Shown piece after piece: positions 41,437 to 48,253 of a stretch of DNA of 64,000 bases. Origin of the DNA: Burkholderia multivorans ATCC BAA-247. Its GTDB lineage: Bacteria; Pseudomonadota; Gammaproteobacteria; Burkholderiales; Burkholderiaceae. The notes below the pieces were generated by a model. The model was not told the origin of the DNA. It was given only the letters and a program-made list of their open reading frames with translations, and made no database searches. The stretch is from the NCBI RefSeq assembly GCF_000959525.1, contig NZ_CP009832.1:620001-684000 (forward strand), given 5' to 3'. Numbering within the stretch: the first letter of the stretch is position 1; each line of letters starts with the position of its first letter. A program made the translations under genes and the position numbers.

Positions 41437-43173
41437 ATGAAAGCTTCCCGTTTCTTTATCGGCACCCTCAAAGAAGCACCGGCCGACGCAGAGATCGTCA
41501 GTCACAAGCTGATGGTGCGCGCCGGCATGATCCGTCGCGTCGCCGGTGGCATCTACAACTATCTGCCGATCGGTCTGCGCTCGATTCGCAAGGTCGAGGC
41601 GATCGTGCGCGAGGAAATGAACCGGGCGGGCGCAGTCGAACTGCTGATGCCGGCCGTGCAGCCGGCCGAACTGTGGCAGGAGTCGGGGCGCTGGGAGCAG
41701 TACGGCCCCGAGCTGCTGCGCTTCAAGGACCGCAAGGACAACGACTTCGTGATCGGGCCGACGCACGAGGAAGTCGTCACCGACATCGCGCGCAATCAGA
41801 TCAAGAGCTACCGGCAGATGCCGGTGAACTTCTATCAGATCCAGACGAAGTTCCGCGACGAGATCCGTCCGCGTTTCGGCGTGATGCGCGGCCGCGAATT
41901 CATCATGAAAGACGCGTACTCGTTCGACAAGGACGCGGAAGGCCTGCGCGAGTCGTATCGCAAGATGTATGACGCGTACGTGCGCATCTTCACGCGCCTC
42001 GGCCTCGAATTCCGCGCGGTCGCGGCCGACAGCGGCTCGATCGGCGGCAACTTCTCGCACGAGTTCCACGTGATCGCCGATACCGGCGAGGACGCGATCG
42101 CCTACTGCCCGAGCTCCGAGTTCGCGGCGAACGTCGAGGCGGCCGAAGCGCTGCCGCTGATCGCGGAGCGCGCCGCGCCCGCCGAAGCGCTGACGAAGGT
42201 CGCGACGCCGGGCAAGGCGAAGTGCGAGGCCGTCGCCGAGCTGCTGAACATCCCGCTCGAGCGCACGATCAAGTCGATCGTGCTCGCAACCGACAACGAA
42301 GGCGCCGAGCCGACCATCTGGCTCGTGATGCTGCGCGGCGATCACGATCTGAACGAGATCAAGGTATCGAAGCTGCCGGGGCTGAAGAACCACCGCTTCG
42401 CGACCGAGCAGGAAATCGTCGAGTGGTTCGGCACGCCGCCGGGCTATCTCGGCCCGATCGGCACGAAGAAGCCGGTGAAGGTAATCGCCGATCGCACGGT
42501 CGCGAACATGAGCGATTTCGTCGTCGGCGCGAACGAGGTCGACTATCACATCGCCGGCGTGAACTGGGGCCGCGATCTGCCGGAGCCCGAGGTCGCCGAT
42601 GTGCGCAACGTGAAGAAGGGCGATCCGTCGCCGGACGGCAAGGGCGCGATCGACATCTGCCGTGGCATCGAGGTCGGCCACGTGTTCCAGCTCGGCACCA
42701 AGTACTCGGAAGCGATGGGCGCGACGTTCCTCGACGAATCGGGCAAGCCGCAGCCGATGCTGATGGGCTGCTACGGGATCGGCGTCACGCGTATTCTCGG
42801 CGCGGCGATCGAACAGAACTTCGACGACAAGGGCATCATCTGGCCGGAGTCGATCGCCCCGTTCGAAGTCGTGCTGTGCCCGATGGGCTACGACCGCAGC
42901 GACGCGGTGCGCGAAGCGGCCGACAAGCTGTACGCGGAACTGACGGCGGCCGGCATCGACGTGATCCTCGACGATCGCGGCGAGCGTCCGGGCGTGATGT
43001 TCGCCGACTGGGAACTGATCGGCGTGCCGCACCGCCTCGTGATCGGCGAGCGCGGGCTGAAGGACGGCAAGATCGAGTACCAGGGCCGCCGCGACACCGA
43101 AGCGACGCTGCTGCCGGCCGGCGAGGCCGCGGCGACGGTCGCGGAGAAGGTCCGCGCGGCACTCGCGCACTAA
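41437..43173 (+). CDS. proS: Prolyl-tRNA synthetase
   Basis: This 578-aa class II synthetase charges tRNA-Pro. It starts [20 protein letters not shown]. Motif 1 is around [12 protein letters not shown], motif 2 around [21 protein letters not shown] near residue 150, and motif 3 around [12 protein letters not shown] near 450. The insertion between motifs 2 and 3 (about 225-390) is the bacterial editing domain that clears Ala-tRNA-Pro. The anticodon-binding domain ends the protein. A tRNA-Pro gene lies 7.5 kb away. Confidence 0.96.
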   Translation: MKASRFFIGTLKEAPADAEIVSHKLMVRAGMIRRVAGGIYNYLPIGLRSIRKVEAIVREEMNRAGAVELLMPAVQPAELWQESGRWEQYGPELLRFKDRKDNDFVIGPTHEEVVTDIARNQIKSYRQMPVNFYQIQTKFRDEIRPRFGVMRGREFIMKDAYSFDKDAEGLRESYRKMYDAYVRIFTRLGLEFRAVAADSGSIGGNFSHEFHVIADTGEDAIAYCPSSEFAANVEAAEALPLIAERAAPAEALTKVATPGKAKCEAVAELLNIPLERTIKSIVLATDNEGAEPTIWLVMLRGDHDLNEIKVSKLPGLKNHRFATEQEIVEWFGTPPGYLGPIGTKKPVKVIADRTVANMSDFVVGANEVDYHIAGVNWGRDLPEPEVADVRNVKKGDPSPDGKGAIDICRGIEVGHVFQLGTKYSEAMGATFLDESGKPQPMLMGCYGIGVTRILGAAIEQNFDDKGIIWPESIAPFEVVLCPMGYDRSDAVREAADKLYAELTAAGIDVILDDRGERPGVMFADWELIGVPHRLVIGERGLKDGKIEYQGRRDTEATLLPAGEAAATVAEKVRAALAH

Positions 43174-43194
43174 GCGGATCGGACGGGGAACGCG

Positions 43195-43803
43195 GTGGAG
43201 TACACCTTCCTGTCGGCTACCGTGCTTCTCGTGCTGATCACCGATCCGCTCGGCAATATCCCGCTGTTCATTTCGGCGATGCGCGACGTGCCGCGCGAGC
43301 GGCGCGTCAAGCTGATCCTGCGCGAGGTGGGGATCGCGTTCGTGATCCTGCTGTTCTTCATGGTGGTCGGCGATCGCTTCCTGCGGATGATGAGCCTGAC
43401 CGACCTGTCGCTGCGCCTCGGCGGCGGGATCGTGCTGTTCCTGATCGCGCTTCGGATGATCTTTCCGCATCCGGACGGCGCGCTCGGCAGCGATCCGCGG
43501 GCGGGCGGCGAGCCGTTCATCGTGCCGCTCGCGATCCCCGCGCTCGCGGGGCCGTCCGCGCTCGCGACGGTGATGCTGCTGACGTCGCAGGCGCCCGGCA
43601 AGATGTTCGAATGGGTCGGTGCGCTGACCGTCACGATGATCCTGTGCGCGATCACGCTGGTGCTGGCCGAACGGATCCAGCAATGGCTCGGCGAGCGCAC
43701 GGTCGCCGCGTTCGAGCGGCTGATGGGCCTCGTGCTCGTCGCGATCTCGGTCGAGATGCTGCTCGCCGGCATCCGCGCGTTCGTCCACCAGTTGCAGACC
43801 TGA
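43195..43803 (+). CDS. MarC-family integral membrane protein
   Basis: This 202-aa protein has about six membrane segments. The family stretches are LLVLITDPLGNIPLFISAM near the start, GGGIVLFLIALRMI near residue 80, and VPLAIPALAGPSALATVML near 115. The function of MarC/YhgN proteins is not settled. The start is a GTG at 43195 behind GGGGA, 21 bases after proS, so it may be co-transcribed with proS. It ends at a terminator shared with hpt. Confidence 0.88.
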   Translation: MEYTFLSATVLLVLITDPLGNIPLFISAMRDVPRERRVKLILREVGIAFVILLFFMVVGDRFLRMMSLTDLSLRLGGGIVLFLIALRMIFPHPDGALGSDPRAGGEPFIVPLAIPALAGPSALATVMLLTSQAPGKMFEWVGALTVTMILCAITLVLAERIQQWLGERTVAAFERLMGLVLVAISVEMLLAGIRAFVHQLQT

Positions 43804-43825
43804 CGCGCGTTTCGCGCGTAACGAC

Positions 43826-43868
43826 AAAAAAAGCGGCGCTCCGGGCAATGAACCCGGGCGCCGCTTTC
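43826..43868. terminator. Bidirectional terminator between the marC-type gene and hpt
   Basis: AAAGCGGCGC-TCCGGG pairs with CCCGGGCGCCGCTTT with one bulged base, flanked by an A-run on the left. It lies between two converging genes and can end both. Confidence 0.75.
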
Positions 43869-43897
43869 CGTTTGGCGACGGCGAAGCCGGCGTGCGC

Positions 43898-44449
43898 TCA
43901 GACGTTCGCGGTCAGCGCGCGGATCGTCGGCAGGTTGCGCCAGTAGCCCTTCGCGTCCATCCCGCAGCCGAACACGTAGCGGTCCGGCACCGAGAAGCCG
44001 CAGAAGTCGGGATGCAGCGGCTTCGCCTTCGCGAGCGTCTTCTCGCACAGCACGGCCGACATGAAGCGCTTCGCGCCCATGTCGAGGATGCGGTCGCGGA
44101 TCGCGGCCATCGTCTCGCCTTCGTCGAGGATATCGTCGAGAACGAGCACGATGCGGTCTTTCACCGACTCGCGCGGCGCGACACGCCAGTGCATCTCTGG
44201 GCTGCCCTGCGTCGTGTTGCGGTAGCGCGTCAGGTGGATGTAGTCGAATTCGAGCGGGAAATCGAGATGCGGCAGCAGCATCCCGGTAAACACCGCCGCG
44301 CCGCCCATCACCGACAGAACGAGCGGGAACGCGTCGCCGATCTCGGCGCGGATCGCGTCGGCCATCCGGACGATCGATGCGTTGACGGCGTCCGCCGAGA
44401 CGATCTCTTCGGAGTGTTCGAAAATGTGGAGGGCTTCTTCGCGGTTCAT
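43898..44449 (-). CDS. hpt: Hypoxanthine-guanine phosphoribosyltransferase
   Basis: This 183-aa purine salvage enzyme joins hypoxanthine or guanine to PRPP. The PRPP-binding motif VLVLDDILDEGET lies near residue 96, SVMGGAAVFTGMLLPHLDF near 46, and DYIHLTRY near 70. I start at the ATG at 44449 (MNREEALHIFEHSEEI), which is the family start; an upstream GTG would add 14 unconserved residues. It follows ffh on the same strand after 94 bases. Confidence 0.9.
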   Translation of the reverse strand: MNREEALHIFEHSEEIVSADAVNASIVRMADAIRAEIGDAFPLVLSVMGGAAVFTGMLLPHLDFPLEFDYIHLTRYRNTTQGSPEMHWRVAPRESVKDRIVLVLDDILDEGETMAAIRDRILDMGAKRFMSAVLCEKTLAKAKPLHPDFCGFSVPDRYVFGCGMDAKGYWRNLPTIRALTANV

Positions 44450-44543
44450 GTGTTCTGGCGGACAGTCGGTATACAAATAAGAGTGAAGCACAACGGCCGG
44501 TGCGCGCTACGGCAAAAACCCGCGCGCCGGCCGGCGGACGGAA

Positions 44544-45911
44544 TCAGCGCAGGCCGGGCATCATGCCCTTCAGTCCGCGCATCATCTTCTGCATGTTGCC
44601 GCCCTTCAGCTTCTTCATCATCGTACGCATCTGATCGTACTGGTTCAGCATCCGGTTGACTTCCTGCACCGGCACGCCCGCGCCGGCTGCAATGCGGCGC
44701 TTGCGCGTCGCCTTGATGATTTCGGGTTTCGCGCGCTCGGCCGGCGTCATCGAGTTGATGATCCCTTCCATCCGGCGGATCTGCTTCTCGGCCTGGCCCA
44801 TGTCGGCGCCGGCCGCGGCCTGCTGGAACTGCGCGGGGAGTTTGTCCATCAGCGACGACAGCCCGCCCATGTTCTTCATCTGCGAGATCTGCGCGCGGAA
44901 ATCGTTCAGGTCGAAGTCGCCGCCTTTCTTCACCTTGTCGGCGAGCTTCTGCGCGGCCTGCACGTCGACGCCGCGCTGCGCTTCCTCGACGAGCGCGAGG
45001 ATGTCGCCCATGCCGAGGATCCGGTTCGCCATCCGGTCGGGATGGAACACCTCGAGGCCGTCGAGCTTCTCGGCGACGCCGACGAACTTGATCGGCTTGC
45101 CCGTCACGTGCCGCACCGACAGCGCGGCGCCGCCGCGCGAGTCGCCGTCGAGCTTGGTCAGCACGACGCCCGTGAGCGGCAGCGTGTCGTTGAACGCCTT
45201 CGCGGTGTTGACGGCGTCCTGGCCGAGCATCGCGTCGACGACGAACAGCGTTTCCGCCGGCTTCAGCACGCCGTGCAGCGCGGCGATTTCCTGCATCATC
45301 GCTTCGTCGATACCGAGCCGGCCGGCCGTATCGACGATCAGCACGTCGTGATAGTGGCGCTTCGCCCAGTCGACGGCCGCGACCGCGATGTCGACCGGCT
45401 TCTGGTCGGGTGTGGACGGGAAGAAGTCGGCGCCGACCTGTTCGCTCACCGTTTTCAGCTGCATGATCGCGGCCGGGCGATAGACGTCGCACGAGACGGT
45501 CAGCACCTTCTTCTTGTACTTCTCGCGCAGCAGTTTCGCGAGCTTGCCGGCCGTCGTCGTCTTGCCGGCGCCCTGCAGGCCGGCCATCAGGATCACGGCA
45601 GGCGGCGAGACTGCGAGGTTCAGCTCGGCGGCCTTGCCTTCGTAGTCGCCGCCGATCACGGCGGTCAGCTCCTTCTGCACGACGCCGACGAGCGCCTGGC
45701 CCGGCGACAGGCTGCTGATCACTTCCTCGCCGAGCGCCTTTTCCTTGACCTTCGCGATGAATTCGCGGACGACCGGCAGCGCGACGTCGGCCTCGAGCAG
45801 CGCGAGACGCACTTCGCGGAGCATTTCCTGCGTATTCGCCTCGGTGAGCCGGGCTTCGCCGCGCAGCGTCTTGACGACGCGCGCCATCCGTTGAGTGAGA
45901 TTGTCGAGCAT
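44544..45911 (-). CDS. ffh: Signal recognition particle protein Ffh
   Basis: This 455-aa SRP GTPase carries nascent membrane proteins to FtsY. The N domain opens with MLDNLTQRMARVVKTLRGEA. The G domain has GLQGAGKTTTAGKLA near residue 105, DTAGRLGIDE near 190, and TKLDGDSRGG near 246. The C-terminal M domain is methionine-rich (RTMMKKLKGGNMQKMMRGLKG). The ATG at 45911 is used rather than an earlier in-frame codon. I found no 4.5S RNA gene nearby. Confidence 0.96.
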   Translation of the reverse strand: MLDNLTQRMARVVKTLRGEARLTEANTQEMLREVRLALLEADVALPVVREFIAKVKEKALGEEVISSLSPGQALVGVVQKELTAVIGGDYEGKAAELNLAVSPPAVILMAGLQGAGKTTTAGKLAKLLREKYKKKVLTVSCDVYRPAAIMQLKTVSEQVGADFFPSTPDQKPVDIAVAAVDWAKRHYHDVLIVDTAGRLGIDEAMMQEIAALHGVLKPAETLFVVDAMLGQDAVNTAKAFNDTLPLTGVVLTKLDGDSRGGAALSVRHVTGKPIKFVGVAEKLDGLEVFHPDRMANRILGMGDILALVEEAQRGVDVQAAQKLADKVKKGGDFDLNDFRAQISQMKNMGGLSSLMDKLPAQFQQAAAGADMGQAEKQIRRMEGIINSMTPAERAKPEIIKATRKRRIAAGAGVPVQEVNRMLNQYDQMRTMMKKLKGGNMQKMMRGLKGMMPGLR

Positions 45912-46000
45912 GGGGAGCGATGGACAGTGGGGCCCTAAGGCGCGGCGGTCATCGAACAACGGAGCCGTCGCGGGAAGGGGGCCTAGTGTAAACTTCGAAC

Positions 46001-46897
46001 ATGGATATTGTACTGTATGCCCTCACCGCATTCCTGTACGGCGGCCTTGCCGTCGCAGGCTGGCGCACGCATCGGCAGGGCGCGGCGTCGCCGCTCGTCG
46101 CGAGCGTGCCGGCCGTGCCCGTTCCGGCATCGGCCGCGTCCGGGATGAGCGGCATCGGGCGCGCGCTGCTGTTCGCCGCGCTCGTCGCGCACGGCGTGCT
46201 GCTCCACATGACGATCTTCCCGCACGACGCGATGATCTTCGGTTTCGCGTTCGCGCTGTCCGCGATGTTCTGGCTCGGCGCCGGCATCTACTGGATCGAG
46301 AGCTTCTTCTTCCCGCTCGACAGCCTGCGTCTGCTCGTGCTGCCGCTCGCCTGCGGCGCATCGCTGCTGCCGCTCGTGTTCGGCGGCGTGCGGGTGCTGC
46401 CTTATGCCGCAGCACCGCTGTTCAAGCTGCACTTCCTGATCGCGAACATCGCGTACGGACTGTTCGCGATCGCGGCGCTGCACGCGGTGCTGATGCTGAT
46501 GGTCGAGCGGCGCCTGCAGTCGCTGCGAAGCGGCGGGCGCGACGGCTCGACCGGCTGGATCGCGAGCTGGCTCGAAACGCTGCCGCCGCTGCTCACGCTC
46601 GAGAAGCTGCTGTTCCGCCTGATCGGCGCCGGCTTCGTGCTGCTCACGCTGACGCTCGCGTCGGGCATCCTGTTCAGCGAGCAGGTCGATGCGCGCGCAC
46701 TGCGCCTCGATCACAAGACGGTGTTCGCGATTCTGTCGTGGCTGATGTTCGGCGGCCTGCTGATCGCGCGCAAGACGTCCGGCTGGCGCGGGCGCGGCGC
46801 GGCGCGCTGGGTGCTCGTGTCGTTCGCCGCGCTGCTGCTCGCGTATGTCGGCAGCCGGTTCGTTTTTGAGGTGCTGCTGCACCGCTCCGTCGTTTGA
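46001..46897 (+). CDS. ypjD: Cytochrome c assembly (CcsA/YpjD)-type membrane protein
   Basis: This 298-aa protein has about eight membrane segments and the CcsA-like core. The conserved part is LHFLIANIAYGLFAIAALHAVL, with histidines in HGVLLHMTIFPHD and KLHFLI. YpjD-type proteins are linked to haem export/c-type cytochrome maturation by family, and to magnesium transport in some enterobacteria; the true role here is open. It is divergent from ffh and starts the ypjD-PP0621-ampD run. Confidence 0.82.
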   Translation: MDIVLYALTAFLYGGLAVAGWRTHRQGAASPLVASVPAVPVPASAASGMSGIGRALLFAALVAHGVLLHMTIFPHDAMIFGFAFALSAMFWLGAGIYWIESFFFPLDSLRLLVLPLACGASLLPLVFGGVRVLPYAAAPLFKLHFLIANIAYGLFAIAALHAVLMLMVERRLQSLRSGGRDGSTGWIASWLETLPPLLTLEKLLFRLIGAGFVLLTLTLASGILFSEQVDARALRLDHKTVFAILSWLMFGGLLIARKTSGWRGRGAARWVLVSFAALLLAYVGSRFVFEVLLHRSVV

Positions 46898-46910
46898 CCG
46901 CAGGTTTCCG

Positions 46911-47216
46911 ATGCGACAGATTCTTCTCCTGATTCTTCTCTTCTTCGCCGGTTCGTGGCTTGCGCGCAAGCTGCGTCACGCGCAGGAGCAGGCGCGCGCA
47001 GGCCGCGGCGCCGATGCGTCCGGCGCGCCGGGCTACGGCGCCGGTGCCGCGCGTCCGAACGGCGATGCGCGCTCGCTGCCGGAGCCGATGGTGCGCTGCG
47101 CCGAGTGCGGCGTGCATGCGCCGAAGGGCGATGCGATCGCGGCGGCGAGCGGCGAATACTTCTGCAGCACCGAGCACGCGCAACGTCACGCCGCACGCGC
47201 GGGCGGCGCGCGATGA
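46911..47216 (+). CDS. PP0621-family small membrane protein
   Basis: This 101-aa protein has one N-terminal membrane segment (RQILLLILLFFAGSWLA) and a C-terminal metal-binding part. The latter has RCAECGVHAPKGD and EYFCSTEHAQRH, with Cys/His residues spaced like a small treble-clef zinc site. The family is uncharacterised and usually lies next to ampD. The ATG at 46911 is preferred over an earlier in-frame codon inside ypjD. Its stop overlaps ampD by four bases. Confidence 0.8.
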   Translation: MRQILLLILLFFAGSWLARKLRHAQEQARAGRGADASGAPGYGAGAARPNGDARSLPEPMVRCAECGVHAPKGDAIAAASGEYFCSTEHAQRHAARAGGAR

Positions 47217-47803
47217 CCGACGCGCGGCGGCTGTCGGTCGACGCGGCCGGCTGGGTGCGCGAAGCGCGCCACGCGCGCTCGCCGAACTTCGAGGCGCGGC
47301 CCGCGGGCGCGGTGCCGTCGCTCGTGATCGTGCACAACATCAGCCTGCCGCCCGGCGAGTTCGGCGGCGACGCGATCGAGGCGCTGTTCCTGAACCGCCT
47401 CGACTGCGACGCGCACCCGTACTACCAGCGTAACCTGCGCGACGTGCGCGTGTCCGCGCATTTCCTGATCCGCCGCGACGGCGAGCTCGTGCAGTTCGTG
47501 TCGTGCGACGAGCGCGCGTGGCACGCCGGTGCGTCCGAGTTTTTCGGCCGGCCGCGCTGCAACGACTTCTCGATCGGCATCGAGCTCGAAGGCGCGGACG
47601 ACGTGCCGTTCGACGATGCGCAATACGCGACGCTCGCCGTGCTCGCGCGCACGCTCGCCGCGCGTTATCCGGTCGACGCGTTCGCCGGGCATTCCGACGT
47701 CGCGCCCGGCCGCAAGACCGACCCGGGTCCGCATTTCGATTGGCAACGCTTCGCGCGCGATGCCGGGTTCGGCGCCGAATACTTTCCTTTCCGGCAGCAG
47801 TGA
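47213..47803 (+). CDS. ampD: 1,6-anhydro-N-acetylmuramyl-L-alanine amidase AmpD
   Basis: This 196-aa cytoplasmic zinc amidase splits anhydro-muropeptides during cell-wall recycling. Its loss derepresses AmpC beta-lactamase in many species. Zinc ligands are the His in LVIVHNISLPPG near residue 41, the His in GHSDVAPGRKTDPGPHFDW near 160, and the Asp in that segment. The CDERAWHAGAS loop is intact. The frame is open upstream; the ATG at 47213, in the ATGA overlap, is the likely start. The recycling ligase mpl lies at the window end. Confidence 0.93.
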   Translation: MTDARRLSVDAAGWVREARHARSPNFEARPAGAVPSLVIVHNISLPPGEFGGDAIEALFLNRLDCDAHPYYQRNLRDVRVSAHFLIRRDGELVQFVSCDERAWHAGASEFFGRPRCNDFSIGIELEGADDVPFDDAQYATLAVLARTLAARYPVDAFAGHSDVAPGRKTDPGPHFDWQRFARDAGFGAEYFPFRQQ

Positions 47804-47902
47804 GCGCAGGGTTTTTTTGACCGGGAAACCCCTTTTCTCGGATCAATGCCTTGTCGCGTCTGCCCGTGCGCGATGTCAAGACCTCCGGCGCAAATTCTCC
47901 GT

Positions 47903-47931
47903 TTGGACCTCGCCGGAATGTCCACTATACT
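47903..47931 (+). promoter_or_regulatory. Candidate promoter of nrdA
   Basis: TTGGAC (47903-47908) and TATACT (47926-47931) are spaced by 17 bases. The start point near 47938 would give a leader of about 315 bases before nrdA. The -10 box lies inside the first NrdR-type box. The remaining part of the 47804-48253 spacer holds a GC-rich structured stretch and a 36-codon open frame. Confidence 0.65.
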
Positions 47932-47937
47932 TGGTGC
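47922..47937 (+). promoter_or_regulatory. NrdR-type box 1 (weaker)
   Basis: CCACTATACTTGGTGC matches the NrdR consensus acaCwAtATaTwGtgt at about 11 of 16 positions, including the outer CAC/GTG arms. It overlaps the -10 of the nrdA promoter. Confidence 0.55.
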
Positions 47938-47952
47938 CTGTTGAGCGGTTCT

Positions 47953-47968
47953 GCACTAGATATAGTGT
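47953..47968 (+). promoter_or_regulatory. NrdR-type box 2 (strong)
   Basis: GCACTAGATATAGTGT matches the NrdR consensus at about 14 of 16 positions and is a near-perfect palindrome. It starts 31 bp after box 1, about three helical turns, the spacing reported for paired NrdR boxes. Confidence 0.75.
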
Positions 47969-48099
47969 GTGTCGCAGGGGAAACCCGAGCGGCACCGGCC
48001 GGTGGGCAACGCCGGCGAACGGGGTTCTCAGGGCGGCGCGTCAGGCCGGGCAGTCCAGGCGCCGCAATCAGCGCAGCGAACATCGCGGGTAGGGTAGAC

Positions 48100-48210
48100 A
48101 TGACGAAGCACACGACCGAACCGGTTGTCGCGCATCGACGGAACCGGCTTCCCCGACGCATCGCTCGCCTCTTACCGCTTGCGCACCGCATCGCGCAGCG
48201 TTCGTTTTAA
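48100..48210 (+). CDS. Possible 36-aa leader peptide upstream of nrdA
   Basis: An ATG behind AGGGTAG opens a 36-codon frame that stops with TAA 43 bases before the nrdA ATG. The peptide is very basic (MTKHTTEPVVAHRRNRLPRR at its start). It may be a real upstream frame in the long nrdA leader or chance. I know of no homologue. Confidence 0.25.
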   Translation: MTKHTTEPVVAHRRNRLPRRIARLLPLAHRIAQRSF

Positions 48211-48253
48211 TCCGCGGTTCTCTCCGCACCATCCAACACCAGGAGCTTTGCAC

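Noticed and set aside
45912-46000. 4.5S RNA or other structured RNA next to ffh
   Set aside because: The 89-base spacer is too short and lacks the GGAA-type SRP hairpin.
47812-47840. Terminator after ampD (GGGTTT...AAACCC then CTTTT)
   Set aside because: The stem is only six pairs with an 11-base loop; too weak to list.
47940-48253. Cobalamin riboswitch upstream of nrdA
   Set aside because: No B12 box, GCCACTG or GCAACTG element is present, and class Ia reductase does not use cobalamin.
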